NCBI RefSeq assembly: GCF_000498495.1
Contig: NZ_AVCS01000009.1
Span: forward strand, 1 to 64,000
DNA: 64,000 bases
Direction of reading: 5' to 3'
DNA from: Flavobacterium enshiense DK69
Lineage (GTDB): Bacteria; Bacteroidota; Bacteroidia; Flavobacteriales; Flavobacteriaceae
Below the pieces are notes generated by a model. That model saw only the letters and a list, made by a program, of their open reading frames with translations, had not been told where the DNA came from and ran no database searches. Positions 36,306-43,797 of this stretch are shown one piece after another (position 1 is the first letter of the stretch; each line of letters begins with the position of its first letter). Position numbers and translations under genes: made by a program.

Positions 36306-38360
36306 TTATTTGAAATCTTCAGGAGTGACACCTTCGTTGATTTTTACTTCAGTAGTCATTAATTTGATTTCAATACCAACGTTCATGTCGGTTGTATGAG
36401 GGAATTTAATTCCTTTCACTTCTTTGTAGTCACTGTAGTAAGTGGTTTGTGTCATTTTCTGACCCATTTGCTCCATCTCTTTAGCTTCGGCTGCTTTTAA
36501 ACCGGTTTTAACATCATAGTAGTATGTTGTTTTGCCTTCTTTGATTACATAAACGTCGTTTCCGTTCATGGTTTCGATGCCTTCAAGCTTAGCGTTTGGA
36601 TTGTTGGCCAAATTCATTTCTTCAAAAGGAACAGCGCCTTGTTTTTGTTCTTTGAATTCTTCCGGAGTCAAGTCTTTTCTTTGTCCTTGAGATACGCGGT
36701 ATCCTGATTTCTCACCAACCACCTGTTTCATCATCGACGTGCCCATTGCTTTCATTTCAACGCACATTTTGTTGTCGGAAGTAGCTTTTGTAGTTAATTC
36801 AATTGGAGTTCCCTGAATAGTTCCAGATGAAACTGTTACCACAGATTTTACTGCTTTTATTGCTTTTTCACCACCAATTGCTTTGATGTAGTTGTTTAAA
36901 ACTGTTTTAGATGTAACGCCTGCTGGAATTGGAATGTTTACTTTTGGTTTTTCAGTAGGATTACCATATTTGTCGAAAAACTGAATCGGTAATTTCTGCT
37001 TAGCGCTCATTTTTTCAAGGCTAGGAAGTACATCTGCTGCTTTTCCTACAACTAAAACTCTTGTGTTGTCTGCTAAGAAATATTTGTTAGCTACAGCTTT
37101 GATATCTTCTGCAGTAACTGCATTGATGTTTTTGATGTAGTTTTCGTAGAAATCAGCCGGTAGTTTGTTTGTTTCTGTGTTTAAAGCGTAACGAGCGATC
37201 GTAGCCGGTTTTTGAATCTGCATTACAAAGTTTCCGATGTATTTTGCTTTAGCGATTTTTAATTCTTCAGCTGAAACCGGTTCGGTTCTGATTTTTTTCA
37301 ATTCGTTCATGAATTCAACAACAGCACTGTCAGTAACTGCATTTCTTACCGAAGCACCGGAACGGAATTTCTCTACATATCTTCCGGTTCCTAACGAAGA
37401 ATAAGCACCGTAAGTCCAACCGTGTTTTTCACGTAAGTTCATGAACAAACGGCCTTCGCCTCCACCGCCAAGAATTTGGTTTGCTAAGATTCCTGCGAAA
37501 TAATCTTTGTCGGTCATTTTTAAATTCACCGTGTTTACCAAAGCGATTTCAGACTGAACTGCATTAGGCATATCTACAAAGTTGATTTGGCTGTATTGAA
37601 CGTTTTTAGGGTCTGGGTAGGTTAATGCCGGAACAACTGCTTTTTCCCATGGTCCAAATTGTTTTTCAACCATTTTCTGAACGTCTTTCAGTTTTACGTC
37701 TCCAACGATTACTAAATAAGCGTTTCCTGGTACAAAATAAGTGTTGTAGTTGTGGTTAACGTCGTTTAAAGTAACGTTTTTGATAGTGCCTTCGCTTAAA
37801 TATTCTCCTCCAGGGTGTGTTTTACCGAAAGCCAGAACGTCTTCCACGCGACCTGCAACTGCTGTTACGCTTTTCTCTTCTGATTTAAGGTTCTCCAGCA
37901 TTTTTTCTTTCTCTTTGTCTAACTCAGTCTGAGAGAAAACCGGATTCAATAACCCATCGGCCATTAATTCCATGATTCTTCCTGAATATTTAGACAATCC
38001 GCTTGCAAAAGCACCATTCGCGCTGAAATTGATATTCGCGCCTAAGAAATCTACTTCTTCGTTGAAAGCGTCTTTTGGCATTTTTTTGGTTCCGTTTCCA
38101 ATCATTGAACTGGTTAAATCGGATACCCCTTTTTTGTCGCCTTCTGCATATGGCGGATAGTCGATAGTAAGGTTGTAGCTTACGCGAGGAAGTTTGTGGT
38201 TTTCAACAACCAATACTTTTAAACCGTTTTTTAAGGTGAAAGTACTAGGTTTTCCAACGTTGATAGTTGGAGACGGTCCTGGTTTTGGCTGTGTTCTGTC
38301 TTGTGCTTGCATGGATATTGCTAAAAATAAACTTGCTGCTATATAAATATATTTTTTCAT
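36306..38360 (-). CDS. Secreted M16 peptidase homologue lacking the zinc motif
   Basis: A 684-residue secreted protein of the M16 (pitrilysin) family with a signal peptide (MKKYIYIAASLF to MQAQ). The N-terminal M16 domain lacks the HxxEH zinc motif: the expected position reads DLTSSMIGNG. The second domain keeps the substrate-binding Arg/Tyr segment LREKHGWTYGAYS (near residue 350). The final ~180 residues are an extra beta-rich domain not present in short M16 proteins. Only a TTG lies upstream, so the ATG at 38360 is the start. It lies 13 bases after the stop of the HxxEH-containing M16 gene, so the two probably form a heterodimeric peptidase. Confidence 0.88.
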   Translation of the reverse strand: MKKYIYIAASLFLAISMQAQDRTQPKPGPSPTINVGKPSTFTLKNGLKVLVVENHKLPRVSYNLTIDYPPYAEGDKKGVSDLTSSMIGNGTKKMPKDAFNEEVDFLGANINFSANGAFASGLSKYSGRIMELMADGLLNPVFSQTELDKEKEKMLENLKSEEKSVTAVAGRVEDVLAFGKTHPGGEYLSEGTIKNVTLNDVNHNYNTYFVPGNAYLVIVGDVKLKDVQKMVEKQFGPWEKAVVPALTYPDPKNVQYSQINFVDMPNAVQSEIALVNTVNLKMTDKDYFAGILANQILGGGGEGRLFMNLREKHGWTYGAYSSLGTGRYVEKFRSGASVRNAVTDSAVVEFMNELKKIRTEPVSAEELKIAKAKYIGNFVMQIQKPATIARYALNTETNKLPADFYENYIKNINAVTAEDIKAVANKYFLADNTRVLVVGKAADVLPSLEKMSAKQKLPIQFFDKYGNPTEKPKVNIPIPAGVTSKTVLNNYIKAIGGEKAIKAVKSVVTVSSGTIQGTPIELTTKATSDNKMCVEMKAMGTSMMKQVVGEKSGYRVSQGQRKDLTPEEFKEQKQGAVPFEEMNLANNPNAKLEGIETMNGNDVYVIKEGKTTYYYDVKTGLKAAEAKEMEQMGQKMTQTTYYSDYKEVKGIKFPHTTDMNVGIEIKLMTTEVKINEGVTPEDFK

Positions 38361-38373
38361 AGTGATTCTCAAC

Positions 38374-39699
38374 TTAGTTTTGTGCTTTGTCTTTTGCAGG
38401 TACGTAATCTAAAAGCAAACGTTGGTTTGGATTCAGGTATTTTTTTGCAACGTCTCTGATTTCCTCTCTGGTGATTGAATGATACATGTCAATTTCAGTA
38501 TTGATCAGGTTTACATCGCCATACAATAAATAGAAGGTAGCAAGGTTTTCAGCGATACCTTCAACGCTAGCATTAGCATTTACGTATTGGTTGTCGAATT
38601 TGTTTTGCAGTTTTTGGAAATCTTTTTCAGAAATCAATTCCGTTTGCAATTTCACGATTTCCTCATCTACCTGCTTAAGTAAATCCTCGGTAGTGTTTTT
38701 GCCCATTGGGAGTCCGTATAAAATATACATTCCGTAGTCTTCCTGACTGTAGTTGAAAGCTCCAACCTGTAGCGCCATTTTCTTGTCGTCTACCATTTTC
38801 TTGTATAATCTTGAGCTTTTTCCGTCAGAAAGGATCGAAGATATCATGTCTAAAACCCTTGCATCACGAGTTTTCATTGAAGGCGTTCTATAAGTGGCAA
38901 CCATCATAGGGATCTGAATGTTCGGATCCTGATAAGTAGCTTTGATTGTTTGAGTGATAGGTGCTTCCTCGAATTTTTGTCTTTGGATATCTGTTCCTTT
39001 TGCGATTTGGCCGAAGTAGTCTTTAATCCATGTTTTTGCCTGAGCCGGATCGAAATCTCCTGCTACTACTAAAACTGCGTTGTTAGGGATATAGAATTTT
39101 TTGTTGAAAGCCTGGAATTCAGCTAAAGTAGCAGCGTCTAAATGTTCCATTGATCCAATTGGAGCCCAACGGTAAGGGTGAACTTTGTAGATATTTTGCT
39201 TAACGGCTGCAATTAGGCTTCCGTAAGGTTGGTTGTCAACACGAAGTCTTTTTTCTTCTTTTACTACTTCGTTTTGTGTGTCAACACCAATTTGGTTGAT
39301 TACAGGGTGCATTAACCTTTCCGATTCCATCCATAAGGCTAATTGTAAATTGTTTGAAGGGAAAACCTCGTAATAGTACGTTCTGTCTTCTGTAGTGTTG
39401 GCATTGTTGTTACCTCCGTTGGCAGTTACGATTTTAAACCAGTCACCACGGCCGATGTTTTTGGTTCCTTCGAATAAAAGGTGTTCGAAAAAGTGAGCGA
39501 ATCCTGTTCTTTCAGGGTTTTCGTCTTTCGATCCCACGTGATACATTACCGATGTGATTACTACCGGAGCCGATTTGTCCTGATGCAAAATTACATGCAG
39601 ACCATTGTCCAATGTGTATTCTTCAAATGCTACTTTCTGAGCGGAAGCAACACCTCCAAGCATTAAAAGCGAACTCAAAGCCATTAAAGATTTTTTCAT
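38374..39699 (-). CDS. Secreted M16 zinc peptidase (catalytic subunit)
   Basis: A 441-residue periplasmic zinc peptidase. Signal peptide 1-20. The HFFEH zinc motif is at residues 69-73, with the third ligand in NEVVKEEKRL near residue 147. The C-terminal domain (KSSRLYKKMVDDKKMA) lacks the Arg/Tyr pair found in the partner, which complements the neighbouring inactive homologue. Such split pairs are known from bacterial M16 heterodimers and mitochondrial processing peptidase. Substrate is probably envelope or imported peptides. It is the promoter-proximal gene of the pair. Confidence 0.9.
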   Translation of the reverse strand: MKKSLMALSSLLMLGGVASAQKVAFEEYTLDNGLHVILHQDKSAPVVITSVMYHVGSKDENPERTGFAHFFEHLLFEGTKNIGRGDWFKIVTANGGNNNANTTEDRTYYYEVFPSNNLQLALWMESERLMHPVINQIGVDTQNEVVKEEKRLRVDNQPYGSLIAAVKQNIYKVHPYRWAPIGSMEHLDAATLAEFQAFNKKFYIPNNAVLVVAGDFDPAQAKTWIKDYFGQIAKGTDIQRQKFEEAPITQTIKATYQDPNIQIPMMVATYRTPSMKTRDARVLDMISSILSDGKSSRLYKKMVDDKKMALQVGAFNYSQEDYGMYILYGLPMGKNTTEDLLKQVDEEIVKLQTELISEKDFQKLQNKFDNQYVNANASVEGIAENLATFYLLYGDVNLINTEIDMYHSITREEIRDVAKKYLNPNQRLLLDYVPAKDKAQN

Positions 39700-39823
39700 A
39701 GAGTTATTGTTATTTTATAATAAAGGAATTTGTGTGCAATTTCGTGAATTTGTTACAATGCTGGCGATTTTTTTTTGACTGGGCTGATTTTAAAGTTTTT
39801 AGACGTAATTTTTTGTCAGGTGG

Positions 39824-39853
39824 TTGTAGGATAAAGAAATAGTTGTATATTTG
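39824..39853 (+). promoter_or_regulatory. rplU-rpmA promoter
   Basis: TTG at 39824-39826, TATATTTG at 39846-39853, 19-base spacer; 32 bases before the rplU ATG. Confidence 0.7.
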
Positions 39854-39885
39854 CGGACTTAAAAAATTAATTAAACATTATTGTT

Positions 39886-40248
39886 ATGTACGCAATCGTA
39901 GAGATAGCAGGGCAACAATTCAAAGTAAGCAAAGACTTAAAGGTTTATGTTCACCGTTTAGCAGTAGAAGAAGGTGCAAAAGTTTCTTTTGACAAAGTTC
40001 TTTTATTAGATGATAACGGAAACGTAACTTTAGGCGCCCCAGCTGTAGAAGGTGCTTCAGTAGAAGCTAAAGTGTTACAACACTTAAAAGGTGATAAAGT
40101 AATCGTTTTCAAAAAGAAAAGAAGAAAAGGTTACAAAAAGAAAAACGGTCACAGACAATCTTTAACTCAAATTGTAATCGAAGGTATCGTTGCAGGTGGA
40201 GCTACAAAGAAAAAAGCGACTAAAAAAGCGGAAGCTACAGAAGAATAA
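39886..40248 (+). CDS. rplU: 50S ribosomal protein L21
   Basis: A 120-residue large-subunit ribosomal protein bL21. The N-terminal [20 protein letters not shown] and [16 protein letters not shown] block are diagnostic. A short Lys/Ala extension follows ([15 protein letters not shown]), common in Bacteroidetes. It is cotranscribed with rpmA (23-base gap) from a good promoter. Confidence 0.97.
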   Translation: MYAIVEIAGQQFKVSKDLKVYVHRLAVEEGAKVSFDKVLLLDDNGNVTLGAPAVEGASVEAKVLQHLKGDKVIVFKKKRRKGYKKKNGHRQSLTQIVIEGIVAGGATKKKATKKAEATEE

Positions 40249-40271
40249 TTAACATTAAAAACTAGTACGTC

Positions 40272-40532
40272 ATGGCTCACAAGAAAGGTGTCGGTAGTTC
40301 CAAGAATGGTAGAGAATCAGAATCGAAACGTTTAGGTGTTAAGATTTATGGTGGACAAGCTGCAATTGCTGGAAACATTATCGTAAGACAAAGAGGTTCT
40401 AAGCACAATCCAGGTGAAAACGTTTACATGGGTAAAGATCATACTTTACATGCAAAAGTTGATGGAGTAGTGAAATTTCAGAAAAAAGGAGATAATAAAT
40501 CTTTCGTTTCTGTAGTTCCATTCGAAGCGTAA
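40272..40532 (+). CDS. rpmA: 50S ribosomal protein L27
   Basis: An 86-residue bL27. The N-terminus is [16 protein letters not shown] and contains the family's flexible tail that reaches the peptidyl-transferase centre; no firmicute-type propeptide is present. The [21 protein letters not shown] block is highly conserved. It follows rplU after 23 bases and ends at a terminator. Confidence 0.97.
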   Translation: MAHKKGVGSSKNGRESESKRLGVKIYGGQAAIAGNIIVRQRGSKHNPGENVYMGKDHTLHAKVDGVVKFQKKGDNKSFVSVVPFEA

Positions 40533-40553
40533 GAATATACTCTTAAACAATAC

Positions 40554-40585
40554 AAAACCCCATTTCGAAAGAAGTGGGGTTTTTT
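40554..40585 (+). terminator. Terminator after rpmA
   Basis: AAAACCCCATTTC GAAA GAAGTGGGGTTTT stem-loop followed by T run. Confidence 0.85.
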
Positions 40586-40621
40586 GTTTTGTAATGAAAA
40601 GTAAATATTACTTCGGTTGCT

Positions 40622-41569
40622 TTATTTGATAATTATTTTTTCCGATTCTTCCTTATTCAGTTTTAGAAAATAGATTCCCGGTGCTAAATTTTTAATGTTT
40701 AGCATATTCAATTCGGATGAATTTTTAGAACCTGCCAATACGATCTTTCCATTTACATCGGAAAGTTGGTAGTTTATAGTTTCGACAGTGCTGTCATTTT
40801 GGATATAAATTGCTTCTGAGACCGGGTTAGGGTATATTCTGAACGATTTCTTTTGTGATACATCATTTGTTGATAAAGTGCCTCGGTATACCTGTGTAAC
40901 CTCTTCGGGGGTAAGCGCGCGGTTCCAAATCGCTACGTCATCAACTGTGCCGTTAAAGTAGCCTCCTGATGGACCTCTTCCTATCCAAAGTGGTTGGGAG
41001 GTGGAATTTACTCCTGTGTAGCCGGCGGTGTTAGTGCCTACTGATACGCCGTTTTTATATAATGTTAAGCTCTGGTTGTTGTATACGGCTGTGTAATGTT
41101 CCCATTGTCCGATATTAACTGAAGGTCCGGATGCCCAAGTCCAGGAGTTACCTTGTTTGTTTACTCCGGTCTGCGTGGCGGTACCTGTGGATTGAACGTT
41201 CCAGATAAAATTTCCGTTTGTAGTGGATCCGTTCATTATTGTGACACTGGTGGCGGAATTATTTTTTTTCATCCAGAATGACACAGAATGTGCCCCGTCA
41301 TATGAAAAAGCAGTAGGGAAAACGCTTAGCGTTAGATAGGAGTAGCTTCCGTTAAAAGAATACGCGGAATTTGCTGTTCCGTTTCTGTCAGCGGTTAGGG
41401 TTGCGCCATTGTTGGTGAGATGGTAGTTGTTTGCTGTTGCATCGTTTGCGTTTCCGTTAAAACCATAATAAGCAACCAAGCCTGATGTTGGCACATGGTT
41501 AGGTACTTGAGCTTTTACTGCTGCAATACCTAGCATTGTAATCGATAGTAGTGAGTAGATTTTTTTCAT
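40622..41569 (-). CDS. LamG-domain protein with T9SS type A sorting domain
   Basis: A 315-residue secreted protein. Signal peptide (1-20), then a LamG/concanavalin-like jelly-roll domain at about residues 30-225. The VAYYGFNGNANDATANNYHL opening and the YNNQSLTLYKNGVSVGTN and DDVAIWNRALTPEEV segments are classic LamG landmarks. A type A T9SS domain follows from about residue 240 (IYPNPVSEAIYI to KIIIK). It probably binds carbohydrate or other ligands at the cell surface. A near-consensus box TACCTTTA (minus strand, 41618-41611) precedes it. Confidence 0.9.
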   Translation of the reverse strand: MKKIYSLLSITMLGIAAVKAQVPNHVPTSGLVAYYGFNGNANDATANNYHLTNNGATLTADRNGTANSAYSFNGSYSYLTLSVFPTAFSYDGAHSVSFWMKKNNSATSVTIMNGSTTNGNFIWNVQSTGTATQTGVNKQGNSWTWASGPSVNIGQWEHYTAVYNNQSLTLYKNGVSVGTNTAGYTGVNSTSQPLWIGRGPSGGYFNGTVDDVAIWNRALTPEEVTQVYRGTLSTNDVSQKKSFRIYPNPVSEAIYIQNDSTVETINYQLSDVNGKIVLAGSKNSSELNMLNIKNLAPGIYFLKLNKEESEKIIIK

Positions 41570-41920
41570 AAAAGCTGTTAATTAAGTGAGAAATAGTTAT
41601 ATATTAGTGTTAAAGGTAATTAAAAAGTTAATAATTTATCGAAATACCATGTGATATCACAAAAACTGAAAATTGGTTATATTTTTTGGTAAGTAGTTTA
41701 AAGTGAGGAGAGAAGCTGTGTGCGGAAATCCAAACTCATGTTTGCTTGCTTTGTGGTGACATATTCTTACGTGCAATAGATTTTTATTTGATGTGGAAGA
41801 TTATTGTGTAGGTAGGGTAAGATGTTATTAATATGAGTGTGATTCTTTTTTTAAGCGTTTCCGAGAGCATAATTCCTGTTAATTTCGTAACTTGTATTGT
41901 AATCTTTAATTCGTGAGGCG
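41570..41920. other. Intergenic region of 351 bases between divergent genes
   Basis: No ORF of note and no RNA gene recognised. It holds the minus-strand promoter-like TACCTTTA (41618-41611), the palindrome listed separately, and AT-rich sequence with possible plus-strand promoter words near 41880-41910. Confidence 0.6.
41650..41661. promoter_or_regulatory. Perfect 12-bp palindrome upstream of the LamG gene
   Basis: TGTGATATCACA is a perfect palindrome about 80 bases upstream of the LamG ATG and roughly 45-50 bases upstream of its predicted transcription start. It looks like an operator for an unknown dimeric regulator. Confidence 0.35.
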
Positions 41921-42601
41921 ATGTTTAATTCAAATTCACAGTTGGAAGTACTAGTAATTACCATCGTACTAATCTTGATATATATAGTGGGTTATGAGTT
42001 AATTCGTAGACTGGAATCGCCTATTGAAAAAAAGTATGAGTTGTCCCTGCGTCTGATGGCCTCGCTTTCCTTTTTTCTTGTGATTTATAATATTTACGTG
42101 TCTATCCGCTCCAATGACAGAATAGAGCAGAATAAGGCTGCTTATAATACCATACAAAACATTCAGCGCAATTGGCTCGATCCTCAAAGCGAATTGCTCC
42201 AAAAGTTTCCCGAGGGCTATTTTCTGTATTCCAGCATGGTTCAGGATGCTGATTTTGGAGTGAAAGTGCCTCAAGAATACGATCCGCTTAAAAGGAAACA
42301 GCTCGAGGTATATTATTCGCTGAGAGTGTTTCAATCGATGGAAGATTTTCTCACTACCGGAAAATATGATACCACAGGTAAAGATGTATGGCTGAATAAT
42401 TATTTGATGTGGATGCAATCGTCGATACTGCGTGATTACTGGAGCAAACTGTCCTTTAATTATTCAAAAGATACGCGTGAATTCGTTGAAGAAATTATTA
42501 AGGAAAGCGATGCACTGATTGCCCTGCGCAAAAAGAAAGGTAAACTGATGGGGGAGGACTATGATAGTGTTTCGGCTCGAATTGAGGTTGCTTTTCGTTA
42601 A
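41921..42601 (+). CDS. Membrane protein with two helices and soluble C-terminal domain
   Basis: A 226-residue protein with two transmembrane segments (about residues 9-28 and 44-64) followed by a soluble, mostly helical region. The C-terminal ~160 residues are rich in Leu, Lys and Tyr and lack known motifs; YNTIQNIQRNWLDPQSELL suggests long helices. I do not recognise a family. It has no obvious operon partner. It resembles the many uncharacterised small membrane proteins of Flavobacteria; function unknown. Confidence 0.75.
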   Translation: MFNSNSQLEVLVITIVLILIYIVGYELIRRLESPIEKKYELSLRLMASLSFFLVIYNIYVSIRSNDRIEQNKAAYNTIQNIQRNWLDPQSELLQKFPEGYFLYSSMVQDADFGVKVPQEYDPLKRKQLEVYYSLRVFQSMEDFLTTGKYDTTGKDVWLNNYLMWMQSSILRDYWSKLSFNYSKDTREFVEEIIKESDALIALRKKKGKLMGEDYDSVSARIEVAFR

Positions 42602-42689
42602 GGAGTTTTTTAGCTGACTGCTTGTGTTGTCTGTGTTATTTGAAGCAGGGTGGAGGCAAGGCAGAAAAATTAAAACCTAACGGTGTATT

Positions 42690-43604
42690 TCAGACCCAAA
42701 ACAGATTCTGGCTTATTTGAAAGGTTGTAGGGAATTGATGTGATACTAAGATTGGATTTCTTTTTGGCCTATACCCAAAACCATCTACAGTGGTGCTAAA
42801 GGGGTCTATTACTAACAGGCAGACAAAACCCAATGCTTTTGATTTTAAAACTTTAGAATGGTTTTTTAAAATGGCTCTTTTAGCATGGAAAAAAACTTCT
42901 CCCAGCAGCGATCCCACTGTAGGTGTAATGATCAGATCCTGCCAGGAAGGGGCTTCTGCAAAGGCTTCAATTCCGTATTCCCAAACAAGAGTTGACAGGA
43001 CTGCCGAGTAAGCAAAAGATCCCAAAGGACTAAAACCACTACTGCGTGCAGCCATATAATACACTGCGCCGGCATAAGGCTGTGTGACATAATTGTAGTA
43101 ATCTGAGTCTTCGTCTACAACCGGGCCCGTGGTCACATTTTCGTGCCACATTGTGAATAATCCTGTGTCTTTAATTTCCTTTTTGTTCCATCCTGATGCG
43201 CTTTCGGGCAATGTCCACACTACAGCAGCAACAACAATGGATGTGCCTACAAATACCAGGGTGCAATAACCTAATTTTCGAAAGTCGGCTTTTTGGGGAG
43301 GATATGCTTTTTGATAGGTTAGGGAGGAATCTTTTTTTGTATGAAATAGCTGGTATCTGTCTGTTGTTTTTCTTTGCTGATAGGCTGTTAAATCTGTGAT
43401 CAGTATCCTTTCTTTTGAAAATTGGGTTGGTTCGGAATCCTGTGTCTGATTAAGCGGAATCTGGGAAACGAAAATAAAATCGGATTTAATAAAAGGATTG
43501 GGTGTGAATGTGAACCGTGGATTAAAGTCTTGTGCTTGTAATACCGTACAGGCAATAAGGAAAACAACAAGCCAAAAAACCTGTTTTCTAATGGATGCTA
43601 TCAA
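42690..43604 (-). CDS. DUF3943 family protein with non-ATG start
   Basis: An envelope protein of the DUF3943 family (about 305 residues). The internal VVDEDSDYYNYVTQPYAGAVYYMAARSSGFSPLGSF and EYGIEAFAEAPSWQDLIITP segments mark the family. No ATG precedes the signal peptide: the upstream candidates are TTG 43676, GTG 43613 and TTG 43604. A TATATTTG box at 43671-43664 places the transcription start near 43657, so GTG 43613 or TTG 43604 is the start. I give 43604 because it makes a clean signal peptide (IRKQVFWLVVFLIAC to QAQ). The function is unknown; the family is expected near the envelope. Confidence 0.78.
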   Translation of the reverse strand: MIASIRKQVFWLVVFLIACTVLQAQDFNPRFTFTPNPFIKSDFIFVSQIPLNQTQDSEPTQFSKERILITDLTAYQQRKTTDRYQLFHTKKDSSLTYQKAYPPQKADFRKLGYCTLVFVGTSIVVAAVVWTLPESASGWNKKEIKDTGLFTMWHENVTTGPVVDEDSDYYNYVTQPYAGAVYYMAARSSGFSPLGSFAYSAVLSTLVWEYGIEAFAEAPSWQDLIITPTVGSLLGEVFFHAKRAILKNHSKVLKSKALGFVCLLVIDPFSTTVDGFGYRPKRNPILVSHQFPTTFQISQNLFWV

Positions 43605-43663
43605 TAACAACACGACATGGTCATCGGATTGGAGTATAAATACAGCTGAGATTTTCTCAATAT

Positions 43664-43671
43664 CAAATATA
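43664..43671 (-). promoter_or_regulatory. DUF3943 gene -7 promoter box
   Basis: Minus-strand TATATTTG is an exact consensus match and sets the start-codon region of DUF3943 to downstream of about 43657. Confidence 0.5.
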
Positions 43672-43797
43672 AGCAATTCTTATTGAACTTGTGGTGTGGC
43701 TGCTGAAAGTCTCTGTGCTCTGGTCAAAACCAAACAAAAAGCCTCACATTGCTGCAATGGTTTCTAAATTTCTTACTTTCTAAGAAGTCTAAATGTG

